Source of the DNA: Chryseobacterium senegalense
GTDB taxonomy: Bacteria > Bacteroidota > Bacteroidia > Flavobacteriales > Weeksellaceae
DNA: 64,000 nt
Direction of reading: 5' to 3'
Assembly (NCBI GenBank): GCA_001403755.1
Contig: CYUH01000012.1
Coordinates: forward strand, 62,001-126,000
Under the pieces are notes generated by a model. That model did no database searches, was not told the DNA's origin, and was given only the letters and a program-made list of their open reading frames with translations. Positions within the stretch are counted from its first letter, which is position 1, and every line of letters starts with the position of its first letter. Position numbers and translations under genes: made by a program. Below, in pieces: positions 1 through 8,861 of the stretch.

Positions 1-864
1 ATCTCTTTTCATGAGATAATTTGCGCTTACCGTCCAGTTATTAAAGCTACCGATCACGTTTACATAAGCTTTTCCGGGTGCATAAAGCGCTAAACCAACT
101 TTAGTTGGATCCGTTGGATCGTAAGAAATTCCCTGTTTCATATAGGCCGGCATTGCAGCCGTTTGCACTGGAACTGCAAGAGCAATAGTGAAAGTTTTAG
201 TAACGACAGTACCATCCGAAGGATTGGTTGCAACCACTTCCATATTGGCATCCTGAGTTACGGTATACGGAAAATTTAAATTGGCAGAAGCCGCAGAACT
301 TGTATAAACAGGATTTCCGTTGGCTTTCACCACATAATTTGCAGGCTGCGAAGAAGTTCCTGTAATATTAATCACCGTTCCAGAATTGACCACATTGGTA
401 CTTCCGGCAGCAGGATTGGTTAAATTAAATTGAAATTTACCAACATTCAAGACAATATCCTGCGATTGAACAGATCCGTTAAGTGTTTTTACTAGAAATC
501 CAATTTTAGATAGCGGATTGGTTCGGTTTCCGAAAAAAGATTTCACGGTATTCATGGTAAACGTGTACGTTCCTGTAGAACCCGAACTGGAAACATAAGT
601 CAGTTTATTAGCTGCATTCGAGGCGGTCCAGGTTCCGTTCGTGGGAGCATCGGCTTGGGCATTATTCGAATCGTAAGACCAGGCCCACAAATAAAGTGCA
701 TGCGAAGTGCCAACCTCGAAATTTGTTTCATTGACCGTAAATGTAATGGTAATGGACTCAGTTTCGTTGAAAGTCGGCGGATTTACCGAATACGAAACAG
801 TTTGTTGTGCGATGGCTAAATAAGGCAATAGGAAAGCCATCATCAGCGTATAAAAATATTTCAT
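1..864 (-). CDS. Secreted alpha-amylase-like protein, N-terminal part (cut by window edge)
   Basis: The first 288 codons are visible, read leftward from ATG at 862-864, and the frame stays open to base 1. Residues 1 to about 19 form a signal peptide (MKYFYTLMMAFLLPYLAIAQ), so the product is exported. A stretch rich in Thr, Ser and Asn follows, looking like an immunoglobulin-like beta-sandwich. Near the cut comes YVNVIGSFNNW, typical of the early-set/CBM48-like domain ahead of the catalytic barrel in family 13 glycoside hydrolases of Bacteroidota. The catalytic domain and any type IX sorting tail lie outside the window, so starch or glycogen breakdown is inferred from this one motif and the architecture. 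It could also be another CBM48-bearing enzyme. Confidence 0.65.
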   Translation of the reverse strand, partial: MKYFYTLMMAFLLPYLAIAQQTVSYSVNPPTFNETESITITFTVNETNFEVGTSHALYLWAWSYDSNNAQADAPTNGTWTASNAANKLTYVSSSGSTGTYTFTMNTVKSFFGNRTNPLSKIGFLVKTLNGSVQSQDIVLNVGKFQFNLTNPAAGSTNVVNSGTVINITGTSSQPANYVVKANGNPVYTSSAASANLNFPYTVTQDANMEVVATNPSDGTVVTKTFTIALAVPVQTAAMPAYMKQGISYDPTDPTKVGLALYAPGKAYVNVIGSFNNWTVSANYLMKRD

Positions 865-1030
865 AGCATTATAAATTTTAATGGCTGTAAAATTAAGAAA
901 ATGTAACGATAAAAAATCATTCTCTGAAAATTCTAAGTCAATATCCATTAAAATTTAAATTTTGTAAATGCTCATTAGAGAAATATTAAAAAAATCGAAA
1001 TGCACAATAATTTTTGTGATATCGAAAACT
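865..1030. other. Intergenic region ahead of the amylase-like gene
   Basis: An AT-rich spacer of 166 bases between the amylase-like gene and the end of the acyltransferase gene, both read leftward. It should hold the amylase promoter, but I find no clean TAnnTTTG box and no convincing terminator hairpin. Confidence 0.4.
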
Positions 1031-2041
1031 TTAAGAAACAAGCAAACTGCACCCGCGAATATCCGAATGATCAATTCTGCCCAAAACTTGAAATTTTGGA
1101 GCTGAAAGTTCACTTTCTACCTCTAAAAATGCACCTGATTCTTCCACTATTTTACCTAAATCCTGCGTTGCAATGAAACTACAGGAATGAACATTCGCCA
1201 AATCAATGATATTAATAGCGCCGGTTCTTCCATGTTCCACGTAGGAAAACGGGTCTTCGGTATTTCTAATAAGAATCCTCATCCAGTGCGGTGTTTCATA
1301 GATATTTTCACCTAAAGAATAGGCTTGGGAAAGCAGTTCTGTCATCGAATATTCCGAAAAAATACGATCGGTTCCGAAACCTTTCTGCAAAATTTTCAGC
1401 AACTCATCTTTCGTCATTTCTTCTTTTCTGCCTTTCATTCCGCCGGTTTCAATAATGAATAAATCTGGAAAATTGAGTGTCTTGGAAAAAGAATCCAAAA
1501 AATCCAAAAGCGCAAAAGAAACACCAAAAAGAATGACTTTTTTATGTTTTAAATTTTGTAAAAGTTCCAATAATTCATGATGGTTATAAAGAAAATATCC
1601 ATTTTCAGGTTTTCCGGATTTTCTCATGAGAAAATCGACCATATAAATCAAAGATGAATGTGGATTTTCCGAATAATTGGGCAATAATCCTAAGAAAATA
1701 AAATCTTCGGGCTTTCCAATAAATTTCGCAAAACTGTGATAAATACTTTCTTCATACAAATCAAAATCCGCAATAAAATGTTTGGAACGATTCATTTGAG
1801 TGGTTCCCGAACTTTGAAAATACTGATCTGTAGAAAAATTTCGATCTGAAACCAAATGATTTTTAAACATTTCAATTGGCAAGAAGGGAATTTTTTCAAT
1901 ATCATGAATCTCAGTAACGTTTATGTGCAGATAATCGCAAAATTTCCGGTAAACTTCCACAGTTTCATATTGATAACGGAAAGTTTCCAAACATTTTTGT
2001 CGAAAATCTGCTTCAGTTTTTATGTCGAAAATTTTATTCAA
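1031..2041 (-). CDS. LuxE/PaaK-type acyl-protein synthetase-like acyltransferase
   Basis: A 336-residue protein resembling the acyl-protein synthetase LuxE family, found widely in Bacteroidota as 'acyl transferase'. LuxE proteins activate fatty acids with ATP and move them to a protein thiol. Visible family features are IPFLPIEMFKNH (about 51-62), SSGTT (about 78-82, the phosphate-binding serine/threonine loop) and EYSMTELLSQAY (about 229-240). No luciferase or reductase genes are nearby, so the role is more likely lipid or surface-glycan acyl transfer. The start used is TTG at 2041. The frame has a stop two codons upstream and the next ATG lies about 57 codons inside, so TTG is the best choice, though unusual. 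It is followed by lpxH on the same strand after an 87-base gap. Confidence 0.72.
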   Translation of the reverse strand: MNKIFDIKTEADFRQKCLETFRYQYETVEVYRKFCDYLHINVTEIHDIEKIPFLPIEMFKNHLVSDRNFSTDQYFQSSGTTQMNRSKHFIADFDLYEESIYHSFAKFIGKPEDFIFLGLLPNYSENPHSSLIYMVDFLMRKSGKPENGYFLYNHHELLELLQNLKHKKVILFGVSFALLDFLDSFSKTLNFPDLFIIETGGMKGRKEEMTKDELLKILQKGFGTDRIFSEYSMTELLSQAYSLGENIYETPHWMRILIRNTEDPFSYVEHGRTGAINIIDLANVHSCSFIATQDLGKIVEESGAFLEVESELSAPKFQVLGRIDHSDIRGCSLLVS

Positions 2042-2128
2042 ATTGTTTTATTGTTTTTGAAAAAGCGTACTGATTTCAATAGTTAAATCATGAAACCATT
2101 TTAACATTCTACAATCATTAAGAAATTC

Positions 2129-2896
2129 TTATTCCCAAATTTTCAGTTCAAAATCCTGCTGAAATTCTCCGTAGGTAAAGTAAGAAATCCAATCGCCAAG
2201 GTTAACGTATTTCGCTTCGTTTTCATTCATTTTTAAATCCAAAACCATGGGCAAATGCCGATGACCATAAACGAAATAATCAATCTTATCATTTCTCAAT
2301 TTTTCTTTGGAATAGACAATTAAAAATTCTTTGTCCTCGCCCAAAAACGCTTTGTCTTCTTCGCCGGAAATCATTTTATTTTTGGTTGAAAAATAAATGG
2401 CTACTTTCATTGCAATATCCGGATGAAGCCATTTGAAAGCCCATTGCGCCAACGGATTGGTAAATAATTTCTTCATCCTTTTATAACCTTTGTCACCCGG
2501 GCCTAAACCATCGCCGTGAGCCAAAAGGAATTTTTTTCCATTGATGTCAAAGAATTGTTTTTCGAAAAAAACTGTGCAACCAATTTCTTCTTCAAAATAG
2601 TTTTTCATCCACAAATCATGATTTCCTACGAACATAAAAAGCTCAATTCCAGCATCTTTCAATTCTGCTAATTTGCCCAAAACACGCACATATCCTTTCG
2701 GTATTACGTATTTCCATTCATGCCAAAAATCGAACAAATCACCCATGAGAAACAGGACTTGCGCGTCAGATTTTATCTCATCTAACCAACGGATAAATTT
2801 CTCTTCACGAATTTTGCTTGCCTGTGGAGTTGGAGCTCCAAAATGCTGATCGGACGCAAAATATACTTTTTTGTGCTGTTCTAATTTTATTTTCAT
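2129..2896 (-). CDS. lpxH: UDP-2,3-diacylglucosamine diphosphatase (LpxH)
   Basis: A 255-residue calcineurin-like phosphoesterase. LpxH cleaves UDP-2,3-diacylglucosamine to lipid X and UMP, the fourth step of lipid A synthesis, at the inner face of the inner membrane. The metal-binding motifs are in order: DQH at 16-18, GDLFDFW at 52-58, GNHD at 91-94, HGD at 127-129 and GHRH near 212. Length and motif order fit LpxH rather than a general phosphodiesterase. It starts at ATG 2896. It may share a transcript with the acyltransferase to its left, which would suit an envelope-lipid role for both, but no operon evidence beyond orientation is seen. Confidence 0.9.
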   Translation of the reverse strand: MKIKLEQHKKVYFASDQHFGAPTPQASKIREEKFIRWLDEIKSDAQVLFLMGDLFDFWHEWKYVIPKGYVRVLGKLAELKDAGIELFMFVGNHDLWMKNYFEEEIGCTVFFEKQFFDINGKKFLLAHGDGLGPGDKGYKRMKKLFTNPLAQWAFKWLHPDIAMKVAIYFSTKNKMISGEEDKAFLGEDKEFLIVYSKEKLRNDKIDYFVYGHRHLPMVLDLKMNENEAKYVNLGDWISYFTYGEFQQDFELKIWE

Positions 2897-2952
2897 GAAT
2901 AAATTTCAGGTGCGAATTTTAGATTTTTTAATTAAAATAACCAGGAAAAATT

Positions 2953-3399
2953 TTAGTTATTTTCTTCGGCAAACCATTCTCCGTAGGAATTTTCGGTTTC
3001 GTGAAGTTTAAGATAAGCAAGTTGCACCTCTTTTGGAAGTTTATTTTGAATTTTTTCGGCGATATCGTACAACATATTTTCGCAAGTTGGTTGGTAATTG
3101 CAGAAGATTACTTTGTGTCCTTTTCCTTCCAAATCTTGCCCCAAATCTTGGTGCGGAGAATTTCCATTTACCAAAACGGCGTGATCCCAAACATCGATGA
3201 TTTCGGAGTTAACGATTTTTTTGATATCGCCAAAATCCACCACCATTCCGTTTTTCGGATCGTCTAAATTATTGATCGGTTTTCCTTTCACCGATACAAA
3301 AAGTTTGTAGGAATGCCCGTGCATATTTTTGCATTTTCCGTCGTAATTATACAGAACATGTGCCGTTTCAAAAGTGAAAATTTTGGTAATTCGTATCAT
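2953..3399 (-). CDS. queD: 6-carboxytetrahydropterin synthase (QueD)
   Basis: A 148-residue enzyme of the PTPS/QueD fold that turns 7,8-dihydroneopterin triphosphate into 6-carboxytetrahydropterin, an early step of queuosine (7-deazaguanine) synthesis. Zinc ligands are seen in FETAHVL (His near 13) and MHGHSY (His near 27 and 29). The catalytic Cys is in CKNMHGH. The open frame runs further upstream to a TTG at 3507, but ATG 3399 gives the normal family N-terminus, MIRITKIFTF. A TATCTTTG promoter box ends only four bases before this ATG, so the message is probably leaderless. The aceBA terminator separates it from the genes to the right. Confidence 0.9.
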   Translation of the reverse strand: MIRITKIFTFETAHVLYNYDGKCKNMHGHSYKLFVSVKGKPINNLDDPKNGMVVDFGDIKKIVNSEIIDVWDHAVLVNGNSPHQDLGQDLEGKGHKVIFCNYQPTCENMLYDIAEKIQNKLPKEVQLAYLKLHETENSYGEWFAEENN

Positions 3400-3403
3400 T
3401 TTG

Positions 3404-3411
3404 CAAAGATA
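3404..3411 (-). promoter_or_regulatory. -7 box of queD (TATCTTTG), four bases from the start codon
   Basis: Read on the minus strand the box is TATCTTTG, matching the Bacteroidota TAnnTTTG element, followed by CAAA and the ATG. Transcription would begin at or within four bases of the ATG. No clear -33 TTG is visible at the expected spacing. Confidence 0.65.
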
Positions 3412-3487
3412 AAGAAAGTTAGAAGATCGCAGGAACGATGAAAAAATTTTATTAAAATGAAATGAACCATTATAAAGGATAAAGCTA

Positions 3488-3519
3488 AAAAAAAAGCCTT
3501 CCGCCAAAAAAGCAGAAGG
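3488..3519 (-). terminator. Rho-independent terminator of aceBA
   Basis: On the minus strand CCTTCTGC and GCGGAAGG (3512-3519 and 3497-3504) form an 8-bp stem with one G-U pair, followed by a run of nine T. It lies 32 bases after the aceA stop. Confidence 0.8.
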
Positions 3520-3550
3520 ACTTCAAAATAACAATTATTAAAAAATATGA

Positions 3551-4837
3551 TTAATGGAACTGCGCCGATTCGGTAGAATCTTTCATCGCGACTACAGAAG
3601 AATTTCCAGCAGTAATCACGGTTTGCAATGCATCAAAATATCCGGTTCCTACAAAGCTTTGGTGTTTTACCGCCCGGAAACCTTCTTTCTGCAATGCGAA
3701 TTCTCTTTCCTGAAGTTCGGAATAGCCCGCCATTCCACGTTTTTTGTAAGCTAAAGCCAGTTCAAACATCGATGTATTTAATGCGTGGAAACCTGCCAAA
3801 GTAATAAATTGGAATTTATAACCCATTTTCGCCAGCTCTTCCCGGAAAGTTTCCATTTCTTCAACCGAAAGTTTTGCAGCCCAATTAAATGATGGAGAAC
3901 AGTTGTAAGCCAGCATTTTACCAGGAAATTTAGCATGAATTCCTTCCGCAAATTTTCGGGCATAATCCAAATCCGGATTGGAGGTCTCCATCCAAATCAA
4001 ATCTGCGTATGGCGCGTAGGACAAACCTCGATCGATTCCTTGCTCTACTCCATTTTTCACTTCAAAAAAGCCTTCCACAGTACGAGTTCCGGTTACGAAT
4101 TTCTTGTCGCGATCATCGATATCCGACGTCAACAAATCCGCGGCATCAGCATCAGTTCTTGCCACCAAAATTGTTGGAACTCCGCATACATCGGCCGCCA
4201 AGCGAGCCGCAACCAGCTTATTAATCGCCTCTTGGGTAGGCACCAAAACCTTTCCTCCGAGATGCCCGCATTTTTTAGCAGATGACAATTGATCTTCGAA
4301 ATGCACACCCGCTGCTCCTGCTTCTATCATTTGTTTCATCAATTCAAAAGCATTCAAATTTCCACCGAACCCAGCTTCCGCATCAGCAACAATTGGTACC
4401 AAATAATTTTTTCTGTTCACTTCGTCCACGTCGTTTACCGATTGAATTTGATCCGCTCTGAGCAAAGCATTATTAATTCTTTTCACAACACTCGGCACCG
4501 AATTCGCCGGATAAAGACTTTGATCAGGATACATTTCGCCGCTCAAGTTCGCATCTGCAGCCACTTGCCAACCGGAAAGATAAATTGCTTCCAAACCGGC
4601 ATCAACTTCCTGAACTGCCTGATTTCCGGTAAGTGCGCCCAATGCTGCCACAAAATCCTGATTGTTCAGTTTTTCCCATAATTTTTCAGACATGAGTTTT
4701 GCAACGGTATAATCGAGTTGATAGGAACCTCTCAATTTTAACACTTCTTCTGCAGAATAAGGTCTTTTTACTCCGTTCCATCTTGGGTTTTCCAACCAGT
4801 CTTTTTCCAATTTCTGGATTTGCTCTTGATTTTTCAT
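3551..4837 (-). CDS. aceA: Isocitrate lyase
   Basis: A 428-residue isocitrate lyase, the first enzyme of the glyoxylate bypass, splitting isocitrate into glyoxylate and succinate in the cytoplasm. The active-site signature KKCGHLGGK is present near residue 188 with the catalytic Cys and His. [10 protein letters not shown] and HFEDQ carry the magnesium and substrate-binding residues. Length is normal for the bacterial AceA class. It follows aceB by 47 bases on the same strand and ends at a strong terminator, so the two form an aceB-aceA operon. The divergent regulator at 6637 probably controls it. Expression is likely induced by acetate or fatty acids, by analogy with other bacteria. Confidence 0.96.
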   Translation of the reverse strand: MKNQEQIQKLEKDWLENPRWNGVKRPYSAEEVLKLRGSYQLDYTVAKLMSEKLWEKLNNQDFVAALGALTGNQAVQEVDAGLEAIYLSGWQVAADANLSGEMYPDQSLYPANSVPSVVKRINNALLRADQIQSVNDVDEVNRKNYLVPIVADAEAGFGGNLNAFELMKQMIEAGAAGVHFEDQLSSAKKCGHLGGKVLVPTQEAINKLVAARLAADVCGVPTILVARTDADAADLLTSDIDDRDKKFVTGTRTVEGFFEVKNGVEQGIDRGLSYAPYADLIWMETSNPDLDYARKFAEGIHAKFPGKMLAYNCSPSFNWAAKLSVEEMETFREELAKMGYKFQFITLAGFHALNTSMFELALAYKKRGMAGYSELQEREFALQKEGFRAVKHQSFVGTGYFDALQTVITAGNSSVVAMKDSTESAQFH

Positions 4838-4884
4838 AATATTTTGGATTTTATTTTTTGTTGAATTTTTAATGACTCTTAATT

Positions 4885-6462
4885 TTAAATAAACTGATAG
4901 GCCTCCAAGGTTAAGAATTCTACGAAAGCATCATTTAAAACAATGCCGTTGAAAATTTCAGTGGCCAATTCAAATTTCCCGGAAGCGAACCTTTCTTCGC
5001 CGATATATTCTTTAATTTTTTGAAGTTCTTCAACTTGCCAATTCAGAATCATTTCTGGAAAAAGCGTTCTTCCATCCTCTAATTTGGCTTCGTTTTTTAA
5101 CCATTGCCAGATTTGTGTTCTTGAAATTTCGGCGGTTGCTGCATCTTCCATTAAGTTGTAAAGTGCGGCAGCTCCAACACCCATTAGCCAAGATTCGATG
5201 TACAAAATTCCTACATTGATGTTTTTGCGAACACCTTTTTCGGTGATGGTTCCTTTTGGAATTTCGAGCAAATCTGCTTCTGAAATCTGATATTCATCGA
5301 ATTTTTTATCGATTTGATTGGGAGAAGGCATATATTCATCGAAAATATCTTTCGCCACTTTCACCAAACCGGGATGTGCAACCCAAGTTCCATCGTGACC
5401 ATTTTTTACCTCTCTCTCTTTATCTGTACGAACTTTTGCATAAGCCACTTCATTTTCTGCTTCATTATTTTTCACCGGAATTTGCGCTGCCATTCCACCC
5501 ATCGCATGGACGTTTCTTTGATGACAAGCTTTGATTACCAACTTGGAATACGCACTCATAAAAGGAGTAGTCATCGTCACTTGGTCGCGATCCGGAACCA
5601 AAAATTCTGGTAGATTTCTAAACTTTTTGATGTAAGAAAATATATAATCCCATCTACCGCAATTCAGTCCGGAACTGTGTTCCTTGAGTTCAAATAAAAT
5701 TTCATGCATTTGAAAAGCCGCGGTAATGGTCTCAATTAGAACCGTTGCTTTAATGGTTCCACGCGGAATTTTCAGATAATCCTGAGCATAATTAAACACC
5801 TCGTTCCACCATTTAGCTTCCTTGTAATGCTCTAATTTTGGGAGATAAAAATAAGGTCCGCTTCCGTTCTCAATCAGTTGGTTTGCATTTCTAAAGAAGA
5901 AAATCCCGAAATCAATCAAAGAACCAGAAGCATTTTTCCCATTGATTTCAATATTTTTTTCTTCCAAATGAAGACCTCTCGGCCTAACCAATAGCGTTGC
6001 TAATTCATCGTTAAGTGCATATTTTTTTCCATTTTCATTTTCAAAACTGATGGTTCGGTTTACGGCTTCGGAAAGGTTAATTTGTCCTTCCATACAATTT
6101 TTCCAAGTTGGGGAGTTGCTGTCTTCAAAATCCGCCATAAAAGCCGAAGCTCCGGAATTGAGCGCATTAATAATCATTTTCCTTTCCACAGGACCGGTAA
6201 TTTCTACTCTACGATCCAACAAATCTTTCGGAAGCGGATTACAAACCCAATTTCCAGTTCTGATATCTTCAGTTTCAAGCAAGAATTGTGGCAATTGATG
6301 ATGATCAAATTCTATCTGTCGCATTTGTCGGGCAATCAAAAGCCTTTCTCTTTCCTCCCCGAATACATCGTGAAGTTGATATAAAAACTCAACAAGTTCC
6401 GGCGTAAAAACTTCCTTATACTGCTCCGTTGCAAGAATTTTGAAATGAGTGGCTGTTTCCAT
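4885..6462 (-). CDS. aceB: Malate synthase A
   Basis: A 525-residue malate synthase of the A type (AceB is about 530 residues; the G type is over 700). It condenses glyoxylate with acetyl-CoA to malate, the second step of the glyoxylate bypass. Recognisable regions are [20 protein letters not shown], the glyoxylate/magnesium region with ATVLIETI and [12 protein letters not shown], and the C-terminal [15 protein letters not shown] containing the catalytic acid. It starts at ATG 6462. It is the first gene of the aceBA operon, transcribed leftward from a promoter overlapping the 6516-6529 palindrome. Confidence 0.96.
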   Translation of the reverse strand: METATHFKILATEQYKEVFTPELVEFLYQLHDVFGEERERLLIARQMRQIEFDHHQLPQFLLETEDIRTGNWVCNPLPKDLLDRRVEITGPVERKMIINALNSGASAFMADFEDSNSPTWKNCMEGQINLSEAVNRTISFENENGKKYALNDELATLLVRPRGLHLEEKNIEINGKNASGSLIDFGIFFFRNANQLIENGSGPYFYLPKLEHYKEAKWWNEVFNYAQDYLKIPRGTIKATVLIETITAAFQMHEILFELKEHSSGLNCGRWDYIFSYIKKFRNLPEFLVPDRDQVTMTTPFMSAYSKLVIKACHQRNVHAMGGMAAQIPVKNNEAENEVAYAKVRTDKEREVKNGHDGTWVAHPGLVKVAKDIFDEYMPSPNQIDKKFDEYQISEADLLEIPKGTITEKGVRKNINVGILYIESWLMGVGAAALYNLMEDAATAEISRTQIWQWLKNEAKLEDGRTLFPEMILNWQVEELQKIKEYIGEERFASGKFELATEIFNGIVLNDAFVEFLTLEAYQFI

Positions 6463-6490
6463 ATTGAAATATTTTTCGGTATTGCTTTTA

Positions 6491-6521
6491 CAAACTTAGA
6501 CAAAATATTTTAATTAGCGAA
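6491..6521 (-). promoter_or_regulatory. Probable aceB promoter
   Basis: On the minus strand TAAGTTTG (6491-6498) fits TAnnTTTG. Nineteen bases upstream stands TTCG (6518-6521), a poor -33 element lying inside the palindrome. The start codon is 29 bases downstream of the box. A weak -33 box under a symmetrical site suits regulated transcription. Confidence 0.55.
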
Positions 6522-6529
6522 CGTTCGCT
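6516..6529. promoter_or_regulatory. Perfect 14-bp palindrome, likely operator between aceB and its regulator
   Basis: AGCGAACGTTCGCT is identical to its reverse complement. It occupies the -33 region of the aceB promoter. The half-site GCGAAC recurs in the same orientation at 6543-6548, 26 bases from the first copy and near the regulator's own promoter. This arrangement suits binding by the divergent XRE-type protein with autoregulation. The binding itself is inferred. Confidence 0.55.
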
Positions 6530-6566
6530 GAAAAATATTTTTGCGAACATTAGAATTTATTTTCAT

Positions 6567-6574
6567 TACCTTTG
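6567..6574 (+). promoter_or_regulatory. -7 box of the XRE-type regulator gene (TACCTTTG)
   Basis: TACCTTTG matches TAnnTTTG and leaves a leader of about 60 bases before ATG 6637. The nearest TTG (6541-6543) lies 23 bases upstream, a little far, and overlaps the GCGAAC half-site. Confidence 0.5.
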
Positions 6575-6636
6575 TGTCAATCGCATTTCCACAAGGATAT
6601 TTAGAAAGAATATAAATTGCAATCAGCAGAAAAATA

Positions 6637-8106
6637 ATGACACAAGACGGCAACTTTATCAAAACAGTTTTCGGACTGAAACTTAAGCAACAAAGGCAAA
6701 AAAAGAACTGGTCACTGCAGGATTTAGCCAATGAAACTGGCATGTCCAAATCCTACTTGAATGAAATTGAGAACGGAAAAAAATTCCCAAAACATGAAAA
6801 AATCATTCAACTTTCCGAAAAATTAGGCTGCAATTATGATGATTTAGTTTCGACAAAACTCGATAAAGGCTTGGCTCCTTTTACCGAGATCCTGCAATCT
6901 GATTTTTTCAAGGAAATTCCGCTCGAACTTTTCGGTATTAACAAAAGCAACCTCATCAGCATCATCAGCGATGCACCGAAAAAAGTTACTGCATTCATCA
7001 ACACTCTTATTGAAATTTCGCAGAATTACAATTTGGGAAAAGAGCGATTTTATTTTGCAGTTTTGCGGAGTTTTCAGGAGTTGTACGACAATTATTTTCC
7101 GGAAATTGAGGAAAAAGCACATGAGTATTTCATGGAAAATCATTTGCATTCAAAACCAAAAGTGGATGATTTTGAACAACTGCTAACTCAGTCTTTTGGC
7201 TATGAAATCAGAACGATGAATTTCGAAAATTTCGGTGCTTCCGGGAAGCTGAGATCACTTTTTATTCCTGAAAAAAAATTGCTTTTGCTGAACGAAAAAC
7301 TCAGCGAAGACCAGCGAACTTTCATTTTTGCTAAAGAAATTGGCTTTAATGTTTTAAATCTAAATCCACGTCCCAACACTTATTCCTGGCTAGATTTTAC
7401 CAATTTTGAAAACTTGCTAAATAATTTCCATGCATCGTATTTTGCCGGTTGTTTACTCATCCCGAAAGCAGCTTTGACGGAAAAATTGAATGATTTTTTT
7501 CAGCTTAATCAATGGGAACCGGTTGTTTTCGACCAATTAATTCAAGAATTCACCAATTCGCCAGAAACCTTTTATTACCGACTAACCAATATTCTACCGC
7601 CGGAATTGGGAATTAAAGACCTATTTTATCTTTGCTTTACAAAAAAGAAACATTCTGATAAAATACACATCTTTAAGGAATTACACCTTAATCAACAACA
7701 AGCTCCGCATGCCAACGCAACCAACGAACACTATTGCAGAAGATGGATTGCGGTGAAAAACCTGGTAAGTTTAAAGGAAAATGAAAAACTAACCGATGCG
7801 CAAATTTCGCATTACAAAGACAGCAGTCTTTCTTATTTAGTGATTTCAACTTCTCAGAAAAATCCTTTTTCAGACGGGACAAACCGCAGTTATTGCTTGG
7901 GAATTTTGCTCAACACCAATTCTCTGAAAAAGATAAAATTTGCCAAAAGTGATCGCATAAAAACAATCAGCGTTGGCGTTACTTGCGAGACGTGCAGCAT
8001 TTCGGATTGCGAAGTAAGACAGGCACCGCCAATTCGTTTGGAGAAGGAACTTTTCAATGAGGAAATGAGAAAATCCATCCAAAAAATCAGGAAAAATTTG
8101 TTGTGA
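6637..8106 (+). CDS. XRE-family regulator with degenerate IrrE domain (ScfR/RamB-like)
   Basis: A 489-residue regulator. Residues 13-67 are a Cro/CI-type helix-turn-helix (SLQDLANETGMSKSYLNEIE). The middle part resembles the ImmA/IrrE domain, but where active members have HEXXH this one reads FAKEIGFNVL, so peptidase activity is unlikely. The C-terminus has CETCSISDCEVRQAPP, the Cys-rich pattern of DUF2083 proteins. Known relatives (RamB of Corynebacterium and Mycobacterium, and ScfR-type proteins) sense short-chain acyl-CoA or acetate status and control glyoxylate genes. Here the gene is divergent from aceBA with a palindrome between them, so it is very probably their regulator. The ligand and the sign of control cannot be read from sequence. 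Confidence 0.82.
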   Translation: MTQDGNFIKTVFGLKLKQQRQKKNWSLQDLANETGMSKSYLNEIENGKKFPKHEKIIQLSEKLGCNYDDLVSTKLDKGLAPFTEILQSDFFKEIPLELFGINKSNLISIISDAPKKVTAFINTLIEISQNYNLGKERFYFAVLRSFQELYDNYFPEIEEKAHEYFMENHLHSKPKVDDFEQLLTQSFGYEIRTMNFENFGASGKLRSLFIPEKKLLLLNEKLSEDQRTFIFAKEIGFNVLNLNPRPNTYSWLDFTNFENLLNNFHASYFAGCLLIPKAALTEKLNDFFQLNQWEPVVFDQLIQEFTNSPETFYYRLTNILPPELGIKDLFYLCFTKKKHSDKIHIFKELHLNQQQAPHANATNEHYCRRWIAVKNLVSLKENEKLTDAQISHYKDSSLSYLVISTSQKNPFSDGTNRSYCLGILLNTNSLKKIKFAKSDRIKTISVGVTCETCSISDCEVRQAPPIRLEKELFNEEMRKSIQKIRKNLL

Positions 8107-8151
8107 TTTCAGTGCATTATTTTTGTAATTTTAAAACTTAAATAACTGAAA

Positions 8152-8805
8152 GTGAATATTCTGCAAATCCTTTTTCCTAATCGATGTCTTAAATGTAACC
8201 GAATTATTCATTCAGAAGAAGTAGTTTGTGATTTATGTTTTGATCAAATCCATTTCACTCATAGTCGTTTTGCGAATAATAATTTGCTTAAAGAAAAATG
8301 CGCGTTGCTTTTCCCCACGGAAAATGCGGTCGCTTTGATGCAATTTGAAAACGAAAATCTGAGCCGAAAGATTGTCCATCAGTTGAAATACGGAAATCGG
8401 GAAAAAATTGGAAAAATTTTAGCTAAATGGACATTGGAAAAAACAGACCTCAACATTCTGAACCCCGACCTTTTAGTCACCGTTCCGCTTCATCCTAAAA
8501 AATTGAAAAAACGTGGCTACAACCAGCTTCATCTCTACACCGAAACGCTTTCCCAAGAATTGGAAATTCCTTTTGATCACACTTTAATTCAAAGAAATTT
8601 CTATAAAAAAGCACAAGCAAAAAGAAGCAGAAAAGAACGCGAGGAAACGCAAAACCTCTTCAGTAGCACCAAAGAAGTTTCGGGAAAACATATCCTCTTA
8701 ATTGACGATGTTTTCACGACCGGCAATACGATAAGTTCCGTGGCGTGGGAACTCCTGAAATATCCAAACAACAAAATTTCTGTTTTAATGATTGCCACAG
8801 ATTAA
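8152..8805 (+). CDS. ComF family phosphoribosyltransferase-like protein
   Basis: A 217-residue ComF-family protein with a GTG start. An N-terminal zinc finger of two Cys pairs (CLKC and CDLC, residues 15-34) is followed by a phosphoribosyltransferase fold with the PRPP motif LLIDDVFTTGNT near residue 183. In naturally competent bacteria ComF takes part in handling incoming single-stranded DNA, but the family is found in nearly all bacteria and its reaction is not settled. It lies 45 bases after the regulator gene on the same strand and may be read with it. A hairpin shared with upp ends transcription. Confidence 0.88.
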   Translation: MNILQILFPNRCLKCNRIIHSEEVVCDLCFDQIHFTHSRFANNNLLKEKCALLFPTENAVALMQFENENLSRKIVHQLKYGNREKIGKILAKWTLEKTDLNILNPDLLVTVPLHPKKLKKRGYNQLHLYTETLSQELEIPFDHTLIQRNFYKKAQAKRSRKEREETQNLFSSTKEVSGKHILLIDDVFTTGNTISSVAWELLKYPNNKISVLMIATD

Positions 8806-8812
8806 CCAAAAA

Positions 8813-8841
8813 AAAACCTTCACTTATGAAATGAAGGTTTT
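8813..8841. terminator. Bidirectional terminator between comF-type gene and upp
   Basis: AAAACCTTCA (8813-8822) and TGAAGGTTTT (8832-8841) form a perfect 10-bp stem with a 9-base loop, flanked by A and T runs. It serves the two convergent genes. Confidence 0.85.
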
Positions 8842-8861
8842 AATTGTATATCGAAAGTCGT

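Noticed and set aside
1031-2041. Luciferase (lux) operon because of the LuxE-like gene
   Set aside because: No luxA, luxB, luxC or luxD-type genes near it; the LuxE-like family is widespread in Bacteroidota without light production.
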